The notes under the pieces were generated by a model. The model made no database searches and was not told the origin of the DNA. It worked only from the letters and a program-made list of their open reading frames with translations. A stretch of 63,138 bases of DNA from Collinsella aerofaciens (GTDB lineage Bacteria > Actinomycetota > Coriobacteriia > Coriobacteriales > Coriobacteriaceae), in the NCBI GenBank assembly GCA_008671135.1, contig RQAP01000016.1, forward strand, positions 1-63,138. The letters run 5' to 3'. Shown here piece after piece: positions 1-10,208 of the stretch (position 1 is its first letter; every line of letters starts with the position of its first letter). A program made the translations under genes and the position numbers.

Positions 1-318
1 GAATTTCTCGGGGCCGCCTCTCGGCGGCCTTGCGAAAAACAAATCCAAGTTAGACCATTTCAAATGGTTCGATGTCTGCCCGGATGCGACACAACTGGTG
101 TGTCCATCCTCGCAGTATCCGGTTCTCAAGGTGCACGCCCCGCGGCTGATCCGGTCCGACCGGGCCGCGCGGCAAGGAGATATATTGCCAGACCGGAGGG
201 CCCCCGCGGGCGGGAATCTGGGCGTACACATTTCCTACACATCTTGTGATCCGACTAACGTTTGCCAGCCGTTAACTACCGCTCGCCGAGCATCTCTTTA
301 TATAAGGCAGTCTCATGG
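1..318 (-). promoter_or_regulatory. Gene-free stretch, possibly an rRNA operon leader
   Basis: No convincing coding frame is seen. Read on the minus strand, the stretch has a TTGAGAACCGGATA segment near 115-130. This resembles the TTGAGAACT-type segment of actinobacterial pre-rRNA leaders and spacers. It is followed by hairpins: GACACA/TGTGTC near 89-104, GAACCATTT/AAATGGTC near 53-70 and GGCCGCC/GGCGGCC at 12-29. A 16S gene would then lie left of base 1. This is an inference from motif memory only; another structured leader is possible. Confidence 0.3.
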
Positions 319-1719
319 TTAAAGCGGATACGTCCCCCTAGCTAAAGCACAGCCAGCATCGAGCAACTCATCACGTTCTTCCACCGAGAACCCCTCGGCG
401 TAGACGCGCACCACTGGTTCGGTCCCGCTAGGACGGACCAGCAGCCACGTGTCATCCTCGAATGACAGACGCAAGCCGTCCATATGACTAACGTTTTGCG
501 GCACCTTGCCACAAATCGACTTGGGGTTTACGCCCGGCAGCAGGGTTCGTAACGTTTCGGCATCTTCGGCCTCAAGGCGCAAGTCGCGTCGACCGTAACT
601 CGTCTTACCAAAACTGTCCTCGAGTTGGTCGACCAGAACGCCCAAAGGCGCGTCCGTCTTTGCCATAAGCTCACACAGAATCAGACAGGCGAGGATTCCA
701 TCGCGCTCGGGCATATGCGCGGCGATGCCGATACCACCGGCTTCTTCGCCGCCCATGAGGACGCCGCCCTTCTTCATCTCCGCCGCTATATATTTGAAAC
801 CGACTGGTTTGACGGTCACGCGGCAGCCAAGCGCCTCGGCAATGCGACGCACGAGCGTCGAGCATGAAAGATTGACGACGACGCGCCCCTCCAAATTACG
901 AAATTGAACCAAGTCACCCAAAACGAGCGCCATGATCTGATGCGGATGTATATATCTGCCGCGCTCGTCAACCGCGCCGATACGGTCGGCGTCGCCGTCG
1001 GTCACCAGGCCAGCGCAAGCTCCGTCCTCGATAACCGTGCGCTCGCAAGCGTCCACCCACGGTTCAACGGGGTCGGGGCAGATATCTTCTTGGTCAGACG
1101 CCTGCCCGGCGTGAATCTCGTGCACCTCAACGCCAAGCTCGCGCAGCAAGTCGGCTAGATAGCCCTGGGCTGCGCCGCCCATGGGATCGACGACCACGCG
1201 CAGGTGCGCGGCGCGGATGGCTTCGGCATCGACAAACGATGCCACCGCCTGCATATAGTCAGGAATAATATCCGCGGTGCGATATTGCCCTTCGATCCCC
1301 ATTGGCTCGGGAGCCATGGTCTCTTCGAGCTCTTCGATGACATCCTGGTTGGCGGTCGAGCCGTCACCCATGCGAATCTTGAGGCACAGATAACCCTGCG
1401 GATGATGGGACCCCGTCACCATGAGCGCGCCGCACGCCTCACCGTCATAAGCCGCCGCCCACGTAAGGGCAGGGGTCGGAACAGGTCGCGAAGCGAGCAC
1501 GGCGTCCAGCCCGTGCGCTGCTAGCACGCCCGCCGCAAGCTCAGCGAACTCGCTCGCCAGGGGCCGGGTGTCGAACCCTATATATACCGTTTTGCCCGGA
1601 TTGGTCTTTTGCCACAACTCGCCGACGGCATCGGCGATACGGGCAACGTTATCGGCAGTAAAGTCCTCATCGACGCGAGCGCGCCAACCGTCAGTTCCAA
1701 AATGAATTATCGCGCACAC
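319..1719 (-). CDS. Phosphoglucomutase/phosphomannomutase family protein
   Basis: A 466-residue phosphohexomutase that should interconvert hexose 1- and 6-phosphates in the cytoplasm for sugar-nucleotide supply. The protein begins IIHFGTDGWRA, typical of the family. The active-site serine loop is TGSHHPQGY (usually TASHNP), the metal loop is DGDADRIG, the sugar loop is GGEEAGGIG and the C-terminal phosphate loop is RPSGTEP. The GTG at 1719 is chosen because GAGGTG lies 7 nt upstream and the residues before it do not look like the family. The unusual serine loop and GGEEAGG loop leave the preferred sugar (glucose or mannose) open. Confidence 0.85.
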   Translation of the reverse strand: MCAIIHFGTDGWRARVDEDFTADNVARIADAVGELWQKTNPGKTVYIGFDTRPLASEFAELAAGVLAAHGLDAVLASRPVPTPALTWAAAYDGEACGALMVTGSHHPQGYLCLKIRMGDGSTANQDVIEELEETMAPEPMGIEGQYRTADIIPDYMQAVASFVDAEAIRAAHLRVVVDPMGGAAQGYLADLLRELGVEVHEIHAGQASDQEDICPDPVEPWVDACERTVIEDGACAGLVTDGDADRIGAVDERGRYIHPHQIMALVLGDLVQFRNLEGRVVVNLSCSTLVRRIAEALGCRVTVKPVGFKYIAAEMKKGGVLMGGEEAGGIGIAAHMPERDGILACLILCELMAKTDAPLGVLVDQLEDSFGKTSYGRRDLRLEAEDAETLRTLLPGVNPKSICGKVPQNVSHMDGLRLSFEDDTWLLVRPSGTEPVVRVYAEGFSVEERDELLDAGCALARGTYPL

Positions 1720-1843
1720 GCGCAGACACCTCACAGTGTTTGGATCATGGTACGCATGGGGTATACCCGCAACATGCACTCGGCAACCTGCCGGCACCAG
1801 CATTCACCATTTGGGCAAATGCTGCCGAGGACATGCAGGCAAT

Positions 1844-1872
1844 AAAAAACCGCCCCGTATGGAGCGGTTTTA
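1844..1872 (-). terminator. Rho-independent terminator after the methyltransferase gene
   Basis: On the minus strand a GC-rich hairpin with arms AAAACCGCTCC and GGGGCGGTTTT is followed by a T-rich run. It lies 5 nt past the methyltransferase stop and separates that gene from the mutase gene. Confidence 0.8.
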
Positions 1873-1876
1873 CCCT

Positions 1877-2770
1877 TTATATATCGAGCGCCTCGGCCAT
1901 CGCTGCCGTAGTGATTGCCGTGGTTCCACAACAACTGCCCACCATTGCGGCGCCGGCATGTCTCCATTCGATGCATGCGCGCGCGAAAGCTTCGGGGTTC
2001 TCGTGCCATACGGGGCCATCCTGAGTCTGGACCGGATCGCCTACGTTGGGACGCACCGTGACGGGAGTAGTCGCCGATGCAACCATCCTGGGCACCGCCG
2101 CGTTCGCGGCCGCAAGCGAACAGCAATTAACACCAACCGAGTTTGCGCCGTGTTTTTCGGCGTACAAAACGGCTGCCTCGATGTTGAGGCCATCGCCCAA
2201 CAGGTCGCCTTTATCGTCAACGACAAAACTCACCAGAACAGGCATGCCGTCGGCGGCATCTCGAGCGCCGGCAAGCATGGGCTGCAAATTACGGATAGAC
2301 GTCACCGTCTCGATCAGCAGACCGTCAACGCCGGCATTGAGCAAGGCGTGCGCCTGTTCGCGCGCAATGCCTCGGATTTCACGATACTCGACAGAGTCCT
2401 CGGCAAACCACTCAATACCGATCGGGCCCATCGAGCCCAGCAGCAGCTGAGGGTGCGCCTGGCGGGCATCGTCGACGGCCCCGCGATTGACCTCCGCCAC
2501 GGACGGCGCAATCTGGTCGTGTTTGAGGGCATAGCTTGATGCCTGAAAGGTGTTGGTAATGAGCACCTGCGCGCCGGCGGCGACATACAAGCGATGGATA
2601 CGAGAAACGGTCTGCGGCTCTGCCAGATTCCAAAACGCCGGTGGAATGTCGGCGGCATCGTACTCACTCAACAGAACACTGCCCATGGGGCCCTGCGCCA
2701 ACAAGGTCTCGCTCGACAAGCGGCGCGTAAGTTCCTCGGCACCAAAGCGGTTGTAATAACTCGTATCCAT
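1877..2770 (-). CDS. Homocysteine S-methyltransferase
   Basis: A 297-residue single-domain enzyme of the homocysteine-binding (Pfam S-methyl_trans) family, which moves a methyl group onto homocysteine to give methionine. The zinc ligands are visible: a cysteine in GVNCCSL (about residue 210) and the paired cysteines in GSCCGTT near the C-terminus. The N-terminal barrel motifs (GPMGSVLL, ITNTFQASSYAL) fit. It lacks the cobalamin and folate domains of MetH, so the donor is probably S-methylmethionine or another small methyl donor; this is inferred. It starts 10 nt after the DtxR-family gene and is probably co-transcribed with it. Confidence 0.85.
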   Translation of the reverse strand: MDTSYYNRFGAEELTRRLSSETLLAQGPMGSVLLSEYDAADIPPAFWNLAEPQTVSRIHRLYVAAGAQVLITNTFQASSYALKHDQIAPSVAEVNRGAVDDARQAHPQLLLGSMGPIGIEWFAEDSVEYREIRGIAREQAHALLNAGVDGLLIETVTSIRNLQPMLAGARDAADGMPVLVSFVVDDKGDLLGDGLNIEAAVLYAEKHGANSVGVNCCSLAAANAAVPRMVASATTPVTVRPNVGDPVQTQDGPVWHENPEAFARACIEWRHAGAAMVGSCCGTTAITTAAMAEALDI

Positions 2771-2780
2771 ATATATCCCG

Positions 2781-3203
2781 CTATTCCTCGACGCTGATTC
2801 CCTGCTTTTCGAGATAGGCGAGCCAGCGGCTCATCGTGTCCTCGGATAGCGCATGCTCCATCATGCAGGCCTCGGAATCGGCTCGCTCAAATTCGACACC
2901 GAGCTCCTGAACCAAAAACGTGCGGATGAGGCGATGACGGTACCAGATAGCCGTGCCAACCTCGCGGCCGCGATCGGTCAGGATCACCTTGCCGTAGTGC
3001 GATTGCTCGACAAGCTCGGATGCCTTGAGCGCCGAAACCGCTTTATTGACCGATGCCTTGGAGACGCCAAGGCGCTGCGCGATGTCGACCGATCGCACGC
3101 CGTTGGTTTCCCCCTCTTCGCTTTCAATGCGAACCATGCACTCCAAGTAGTCTTCGTTCGCCACCGTCAGATGTAGTTCGCGCGAGCTATTTGTCGTATC
3201 CAT
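2781..3203 (-). CDS. DtxR/MntR-family metal-dependent regulator
   Basis: A 140-residue transcription factor of the DtxR/MntR type. It has a winged helix (SVDIAQRLGVSKASVNKAV, residues about 30-50) and a dimerisation/metal domain with HRLIRTFL and ACMMEHALSEDTM, which holds the usual Cys/Glu/His metal ligands. There is no C-terminal SH3-like domain, as in MntR. ATG 3203 is preferred to the ATG at 3224 because GGAAG precedes it and nothing precedes the latter. It is divergent from pepT across a region that contains an 18-bp perfect palindrome. Whether iron, manganese or another metal is sensed cannot be told. Confidence 0.85.
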   Translation of the reverse strand: MDTTNSSRELHLTVANEDYLECMVRIESEEGETNGVRSVDIAQRLGVSKASVNKAVSALKASELVEQSHYGKVILTDRGREVGTAIWYRHRLIRTFLVQELGVEFERADSEACMMEHALSEDTMSRWLAYLEKQGISVEE

Positions 3204-3257
3204 GATCTTCCGTCCCTTCTGCATTCAATGGCTGATTCTACCCCATCCAAGCGTCGT

Positions 3258-3275
3258 GGTATGCCGTGGCATACC
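3258..3275. promoter_or_regulatory. Perfect 18-bp palindrome between divergent genes
   Basis: GGTATGCCGTGGCATACC has two perfect 8-bp arms around GT. It lies 55 nt upstream of the DtxR-family start and 49 nt upstream of the pepT start. The position fits an operator acting on one or both genes. The sequence does not obviously match the DtxR or MntR boxes I know. Confidence 0.55.
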
Positions 3276-3323
3276 GTGCTAGAGTTCTTGTTGCACACGA
3301 CGACCAAGATTGGAGCGGTCTTT

Positions 3324-4571
3324 ATGGAAAACACCACCACGAGCCCCGATGTCCTCGAGCGCTTTTTGCGCTACGTCCAGATCAACACGCAGTCCGAGGA
3401 TGCAAACTGCGACCAGGTACCCTCGAGCGCCGTTCAGTTTGACCTTGCCAACGTGCTGGCTGAAGAGCTGCGCGAGCTTGGTGCGGAAGATGCCTACGTG
3501 ACCGAGCACGCCTATGTCTGCGCGCATATCCCCGCAAGTGCGGGCGCTGAGGACAAGCCCGCCCTGGGCCTGATCGCCCATCTCGATACCACCGAAGTTG
3601 CACCGGGCGCCGGCGTGAAGCCGCACATCGTACACTACGAAGGCGGCGACCTGGTCTGCGGCACGGTTGACGGTAAGCCCGTTGCCATGAGTACCGCCAA
3701 GCTTCCCGCCCTGAACGACCTCGCGGGTGAGGACCTGGTCTGCAGCGATGGCACCACGCTGCTGGGCGCGGACGACAAGGCAGGCGTCGCCGAGATCATG
3801 TCGCTTGTCGCGCGTATCGCTCAGGACCCTTCTTTGCCCCATCCCGCACTCGGCATTTGCTTCTGCCCTGACGAGGAAATCGGCCACGGAGCCGAGCTGT
3901 TGGATATCGCTACCTTTGGCTGCAAGTACGCCTACACGGTCGACGGCGGCCCCATCGGCGAGCTGGAGTGGGAGTGCTTTAACGCCGCCGAGGCGACCGT
4001 CCGCTTTGAGGGCCAGTCCATCCACCCGGGCGACGCCAAGGGCCGTATGGTCAACGCAGGCAATCTGTTCTGCGACTTCAACGCGTTGCTCCCCTACGCG
4101 CAGCGCCCGGAGTATACGGAAGGCTACGAGGGCTTTTATCACCTTGAGGGTGTATCTGCGACCGTCGATCACGCCACAGCGCGCTATATCGTCCGCGACC
4201 ATGACGCCGCCAAGTTCCAGCAGAAACTCGACCTTATTGATGCCGCTGCCTCGATGCTCAACCAGCGTCTGGGTGAGGAGCGCGTGACGGTCGAGATTAA
4301 GCAGCAGTATCGAAATATGGCCGAGATCGTTCGTGACTATCCCGAGCTTATTGATGTTGCCAAGGAAGCCTACCTTGCCTGCGGCGTTGAGCCCCAAGTG
4401 CTGCCAATTCGTGGCGGCACCGACGGCGCCCAGCTGTCGTTCCGCGGTCTGCCCTGCCCCAACCTTTCCACCGGCGGCTATTGCTACCACGGCGTCAACG
4501 AGTTCGTCCCGGTCAGTTCGCTCGTCAAGATGACCGACGTCCTGCAGGAGCTCATCGCCCGCTTTGCATAG
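3324..4571 (+). CDS. pepT: Peptidase T (tripeptide aminopeptidase)
   Basis: A 415-residue M20 metallopeptidase that removes the N-terminal residue from tripeptides in the cytoplasm. Binuclear metal-site motifs are in order: HLDTT (about residue 88), GADDKAG, CPDEEIGHGAE, TVDGGPIGELE, HPGDAKG and RGGTDGAQLS. Length and order match PepT. ATG 3324 is chosen because GGAG lies 9 nt upstream and MENTTTSPDVLERFLRYVQ aligns with the family start. The gene stands alone, closed by a terminator. Confidence 0.95.
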   Translation: MENTTTSPDVLERFLRYVQINTQSEDANCDQVPSSAVQFDLANVLAEELRELGAEDAYVTEHAYVCAHIPASAGAEDKPALGLIAHLDTTEVAPGAGVKPHIVHYEGGDLVCGTVDGKPVAMSTAKLPALNDLAGEDLVCSDGTTLLGADDKAGVAEIMSLVARIAQDPSLPHPALGICFCPDEEIGHGAELLDIATFGCKYAYTVDGGPIGELEWECFNAAEATVRFEGQSIHPGDAKGRMVNAGNLFCDFNALLPYAQRPEYTEGYEGFYHLEGVSATVDHATARYIVRDHDAAKFQQKLDLIDAAASMLNQRLGEERVTVEIKQQYRNMAEIVRDYPELIDVAKEAYLACGVEPQVLPIRGGTDGAQLSFRGLPCPNLSTGGYCYHGVNEFVPVSSLVKMTDVLQELIARFA

Positions 4572-4595
4572 GGAACTCGAACAATCTAGGTAAGC

Positions 4596-4636
4596 AAAAC
4601 CGCCCCGTCCTCAAAACCGAGAACGGGGCGGTTTTT
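4596..4636 (+). terminator. Terminator after pepT
   Basis: The hairpin AACCGCCCCGT / ACGGGGCGGTT is followed by TTTTT, 25 nt past the pepT stop. Confidence 0.85.
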
Positions 4637-4660
4637 GGTGCAAGGGGAGTAGTCAGCACC

Positions 4661-4826
4661 GCAGGTTGAGCCAACGTCAGCGAGCGATGTCCAAGGCGAA
4701 CAAGTTGGCATGAAAAAGGCAGGGCATTGACCTTCTGGTCATGCCCTGCCTTTTGAATGACAAATTGTCGCCTTGGGCGGCGCGCAGCGTCAAGCCGTTA
4801 CGGCGTTTGGTAAAACGCCGTAACTT
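4661..4826. repeat. Interspersed hairpin repeat, copy A
   Basis: The left end is GCAGGTTGAG...GTCAGCGA. The middle is a long imperfect hairpin with a core GGGCATTGACC / GGTCATGCCC and outer arms GTCCAAGGCG / CGCCTTGGGC. The right end is GCAGCGTCAAGCCGTTACGG and then a small hairpin ACGGCGTTT / AAAACGCCGT. Copies B-E at 20295, 35322, 52567 and 56947 share parts of this plan. The copy ends on the stop codon of the LCP gene and so forms its 3' end. Confidence 0.7.
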
Positions 4827-6060
4827 AGTAGTTGGCTTCGTAGCCGTTACCGTCGCCGGTGGGCTCTTCGTAGTAGTCCGAATCGCTCGAATCGCTTGAG
4901 TCATCGGAATCGTCAGAGCTGACCGATGAGGTTGCGGTACCGTTTGCGTAGTCGTCAGACGTGTTGTTGTTCAGGTCGCCGATCGTAGGGCTGGAACCGT
5001 CGGAAAGACCCATGGTGTTGGGACCCTTGGGATCCTTGCCGGCATCGACGCGCTCCATCATTTCCTTGAGCTCGTCCTCGTAGACAAAGACGTAGCTCAC
5101 ACCGTCGATCATGGTACTGTCGTCGGCATACGAGGGCAGGTTGGCCGAGTAGATACCGTCGACATCCATACCGCGCATGGCGTTGACCGTAGCCACGATA
5201 TCCTGAACGCTCATATCGGTTACGAGCATATCGGACAGCGAATTAACCAGGCCAAAGATCTTCGTGGCATCGAAGTTATTGAGAATCTGGTTGGCAAGGG
5301 CGCCAAGCACCTGACGCTGGTGGCGCATGCGCGTGTAATCGCCGTCGGCATAGGTGTAGCGGCAGCGGGCATAGGTAAGGGCGGTGGCACCGTCCATATG
5401 CTGCTGGCCAGCGGTAATCTTAATATCCAGGTGCTCGGGGTCGTCAACATCATCGGTTGCGTTAATGTCGATACCGCCAACCGAATCAATCAGCGCCTGC
5501 ATACCGTCGAAGCTGACCTCAGCATAGTGGGAAATCTGAACACCGCACAGCTCGTTGACCGCCTCGACCATGGCCTCGGCGCCGCCCACGGTATGGCAGG
5601 CGTTGATCTTCATGGTCTCGCCCTTGTACTCGACCTTGGTGTCGCGCGGAACGGAAATGAGCGTCGCCTGCTTTTGCGTGGGGTCGATGCGTGCCAGGAT
5701 AATCGAGTCGGCGCGATACGTATCCTCGCCCGGACGGCCGTCGGTGCCAAGAAGCAGCACGTAGAACGGATCCTTTGCCTCATCGGTGTCAACCAGAACC
5801 CGACGCAGATTGTCGGTAATGACATTAGAATCGCCGAGCTTGCCCATAATGGTGGCAAACCACAGGCCGGCAGCGGTAGTAGCACTCAGCAGCACGCCAA
5901 GCACGACAATGAGCGCGACGTGACGAATCGTGTGGCTACGACGACGTTGGCGAGCGCGCTCGGAATAGCGAGCCACGTTATCGCGACTGTAGATCTTGGC
6001 CTGTGCACCAGTTGAGGGTCTTCGGGCGGTGGTATCCGCGAGGGGCTTTTTATTAAACAT
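4825..6060 (-). CDS. LytR-CpsA-Psr (LCP) family cell-wall ligase
   Basis: A 411-residue membrane protein that should transfer lipid-linked glycopolymers onto peptidoglycan outside the cell. It has a basic cytoplasmic start, one TM helix (IRHVALIVVLGVLLSATTAA, about 45-70) and an LCP domain with VLLLGTDGRPGEDTYRADSI, SVPRDTKV, KINACHTVGG and a conserved arginine-rich segment (ARCRYTYADGDYTRMRHQRQ). The tail is a low-complexity acidic/serine stretch (SDDSDDSSDSSDSDYYEEP). ATG 6060 has AGG about 8 nt upstream, better than the TTG six bases earlier. It follows murA by 12 nt. Confidence 0.9.
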   Translation of the reverse strand: MFNKKPLADTTARRPSTGAQAKIYSRDNVARYSERARQRRRSHTIRHVALIVVLGVLLSATTAAGLWFATIMGKLGDSNVITDNLRRVLVDTDEAKDPFYVLLLGTDGRPGEDTYRADSIILARIDPTQKQATLISVPRDTKVEYKGETMKINACHTVGGAEAMVEAVNELCGVQISHYAEVSFDGMQALIDSVGGIDINATDDVDDPEHLDIKITAGQQHMDGATALTYARCRYTYADGDYTRMRHQRQVLGALANQILNNFDATKIFGLVNSLSDMLVTDMSVQDIVATVNAMRGMDVDGIYSANLPSYADDSTMIDGVSYVFVYEDELKEMMERVDAGKDPKGPNTMGLSDGSSPTIGDLNNNTSDDYANGTATSSVSSDDSDDSSDSSDSDYYEEPTGDGNGYEANY

Positions 6061-6072
6061 AGGCAACCTGTA

Positions 6073-7356
6073 TTAGTAGATGACGGGATCGGGGACGGTA
6101 GCATGCTCGACATGCGCGCCGAGCGCCTGCAGCTTTTCGACAAACTGCTCGTAGCCGCGCTTGATGTGATGGATGGCCGAAACCTCGGTCGTCCCGTCGG
6201 CGATCAAGCCCGCTACGACGAGGGCCGCTCCGCCACGCAGATCGGGCGAGGTAACCTGTGCACCCGAGAAGCCCTTGACGCCATGAATCATGGCATGATG
6301 GCTCTCGATACGAATGTCGGCACCCATGCGCACCAGCTCAGAGGCAAACATAAAGCGATTCTCGAAGATGTTCTCGGTAATAACGGAACTGCCGTCGGCA
6401 AGGGCGGAGAGCACCATAATCTGCGCCTGCATGTCCGTCGGGAAACCGGGGAACGGAAGCGTCTGGATGTCGACCGGCTTGATACGCTCGGCACGGTTTA
6501 CATGGACGCCATCCTCGACGCGCTCGCAGTCGATACCCATGAGCTCCATCTTCTTGAGCACCATGCCCAAGTGAATGGGGCAAAAGCCCGTGACATCGAC
6601 ACCGCGATCGTCGGCCATCAACGCACCGGCAACGATAAAGGTACCGGCCTCGATGCGGTCGCCCACCACGCGATGGGTAACGGGATGGAGCTCTTCCACG
6701 CCTTCGATAGTCACGACGGGCGTACCGGCGCCAACAATCTTGGCGCCCATCTCGTTGAGCATGTTGGCGAGATCGACGATCTCGGGCTCGCGGGCGGCAT
6801 TGTCGATAACCGTGGTACCCTGCGCGCGCACGGATGCCATAATGAGGTTCTCGGTCGCACCGACACTGGCGAACTCGAGCGTGACGGTGGTACCGCGCAG
6901 ACCTTGGGGCGCATTAGCGTTGATGTAACCGTGGGCGGTATCGAACTCAACGCCCAGGGCCTCAAGACCAAGAATGTGCATATCGATCTTGCGAGCACCC
7001 AGGTTGCAGCCGCCCGGCATGGCAATTTTGGCGCGATGGAAGCGGCCCAGCAGGGGTCCCATGACGGCGGTGGAAGCGCGCATCTTGGCAACGAGCTCGT
7101 AGGGGGCCTCCCATGAATCGACCTGAGAGGTATCAATCTCGAGCGTGTGCTCGTCGAGAACATCGATCGTAGCGCCCATGCCTTTGAGCACCTTGCCCAT
7201 CACGTGGACATCGGAAATATCGGGCACGTTCTGCAGCGTCGTCTTGCCCGGCGCCAGAAGCGTTGCCGCCATGAGTTTGAGCGCGGAGTTCTTGGCGCCC
7301 GAAACGGGCACGGAGCCTCCGATGGCGTGGCCACCCTCAACGCGGATAATATCCAA
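6073..7356 (-). CDS. murA: UDP-N-acetylglucosamine 1-carboxyvinyltransferase
   Basis: A 427-residue cytoplasmic enzyme for the first committed step of peptidoglycan synthesis, moving enolpyruvate from PEP to UDP-GlcNAc. The conserved lysine is in SGAKNSALKLMAA (about 22), and the active-site cysteine (fosfomycin target) is present in MPGGCNLGARKID. Length matches the family. The start is a TTG at 7356 with AAAGGG upstream; the SD sits directly behind the terminator of the atp operon. It probably forms a unit with the LCP gene. Confidence 0.95.
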   Translation of the reverse strand: MDIIRVEGGHAIGGSVPVSGAKNSALKLMAATLLAPGKTTLQNVPDISDVHVMGKVLKGMGATIDVLDEHTLEIDTSQVDSWEAPYELVAKMRASTAVMGPLLGRFHRAKIAMPGGCNLGARKIDMHILGLEALGVEFDTAHGYINANAPQGLRGTTVTLEFASVGATENLIMASVRAQGTTVIDNAAREPEIVDLANMLNEMGAKIVGAGTPVVTIEGVEELHPVTHRVVGDRIEAGTFIVAGALMADDRGVDVTGFCPIHLGMVLKKMELMGIDCERVEDGVHVNRAERIKPVDIQTLPFPGFPTDMQAQIMVLSALADGSSVITENIFENRFMFASELVRMGADIRIESHHAMIHGVKGFSGAQVTSPDLRGGAALVVAGLIADGTTEVSAIHHIKRGYEQFVEKLQALGAHVEHATVPDPVIY

Positions 7357-7369
7357 GGTCTACCCTTTC

Positions 7370-7408
7370 AAAAAGCATGCCCGGGGTGGCTGGGCCATCC
7401 CGGGCATG
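7370..7408 (-). terminator. Terminator at the end of the atp operon
   Basis: On the minus strand arms CATGCCCGGG and CCCGGGCATG (15-bp stem with one mismatch) are followed by CTTTTT. It lies about 37 nt past atpC and ends right at the murA ribosome binding site. Confidence 0.8.
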
Positions 7409-7444
7409 ATGTGTTCGCAAATGGTCGAACGCTAAATCGTTTGA

Positions 7445-7837
7445 CTATTGGGCAAGCTTGAGCTTACACCATGCGATTTCATTATAGAGGTAGGCGCGGC
7501 GTGCATCATCCTCCGACAAATTACCCAGCTTCTCTTCAAAACCTTGAATATCAGCTTTAAGCTTGTCGGCATCGACGGTCGCCAAATCGCAAGCGCGCTC
7601 GGCGAGAACGGTCACGACATCGTCCGCAACCTGGGCATAGCCGCCGGCCACGGCAAACGTGTGGTCGACAGTGCCCATGGCCTTATCGGAAACGCGAACG
7701 TAACCGCGGTCGATCGTGCAGATCTCGCTGGAGTGAGCGGGCAGGACGCCAAACTCGCCATCCGTGGACGGAATCGACACAAACGCAGCGTCGCCCTCAT
7801 AGGCGCAGCTCACGGGGCACACGATGCGGATACGCAT
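7445..7837 (-). CDS. atpC: ATP synthase epsilon subunit
   Basis: A 130-residue rotor-stalk subunit of F1. The N-terminal beta domain (GEFGVLPAHS motif, about 27-36) binds gamma and the c ring. The C-terminal helical hairpin (EEKLGNLSEDDARRAYLY) is complete. It is the last gene of the operon, 3 nt after atpD, and a strong terminator follows. Confidence 0.93.
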   Translation of the reverse strand: MRIRIVCPVSCAYEGDAAFVSIPSTDGEFGVLPAHSSEICTIDRGYVRVSDKAMGTVDHTFAVAGGYAQVADDVVTVLAERACDLATVDADKLKADIQGFEEKLGNLSEDDARRAYLYNEIAWCKLKLAQ

Positions 7838-7840
7838 AAC

Positions 7841-9294
<1,454 letters not shown>

Positions 9295-9295
<1 letters not shown>

Positions 9296-10203
9296 TACTG
9301 TTCCTCCAATGCTGAGGCTCCGCCGACGATCTCGTTAATCTCGGTCGTGATCGAAGCCTGGCGCACGCGACTATACGTGCGGGTAAGGGTCGAGATGATC
9401 GCGGTGGCGTTTTCCGTCGCGGAGTGCATGGCCTTGCGGCGTGCACCCTGCTCGGCAGCCGCCGAATCGATCAGGGCCTGGTAGATGACCGTCAGGATAT
9501 AAGACGGCACAAGCTTGCCGAGAACATGCTCGGGAGAGGGCACGAACTCGAACGTGGACGAGATGCGCTTAGGGGCGTCGGTCTCGTTCTTACGCGGACC
9601 GTGGGCCATAGCGATCATCTCGGGGTCGAGCGGCAACAGATGCTCGACGCGAAGCTCCTGATCCACGCGGTTCTTGGCGTGGTGGTAGACAAGCTCGACA
9701 CGGTCAAGCTCACCGGCACGATACGCATCGCAGATATGAGAGGAGATCATGCGGGCCTGATTGAAATCGGGCTCAGAGGAGTTGCCCTCAAAGTGCATGA
9801 CAACGTTTGCGCGGTCACGGAAATACGTGGCCGGCTTACGCCCGCACGCGATGATCTCGCACTCGATGCCGTCGTTCGCCCAAGAAGCGGCGAGCTTTTC
9901 GGCCGTGCGCTCCACCGTCGTATTGAAACCGCCGGCAAGGCCGCGGTCCGAGGCAATAACGACAATCAGGCCATGCTTGACACTCTCATGCTTCTGCAGC
10001 ATGGGATCGGTGCCCGAACAGGAGGCGTCGCCGGCGACCGTCAACATGACGTCGGTCAGCGCCTCCTTATAGGGCTCGGCCTGCTTGGAGCGATCGAGAG
10101 CACGACGGATCTTGGCCGTAGAGACCATCTCCATCGTGCGCGTGATCTGCTTGGTCGTGGTAACCGAGGAGATTCGCTTCTTAATGTCGCGAAGGTTGGC
10201 CAT
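9295..10203 (-). CDS. atpG: ATP synthase gamma subunit
   Basis: A 302-residue central stalk subunit. The N-terminal helix MANLRDIKKRISSVTTTKQI, the SDRGLAGGFN loop and the C-terminal helix with ATENATAIISTL and RQASITTEINEIVGGA are all recognisable. It sits between atpA and atpD as usual. Confidence 0.95.
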
Positions 10204-10208
10204 GGGGC

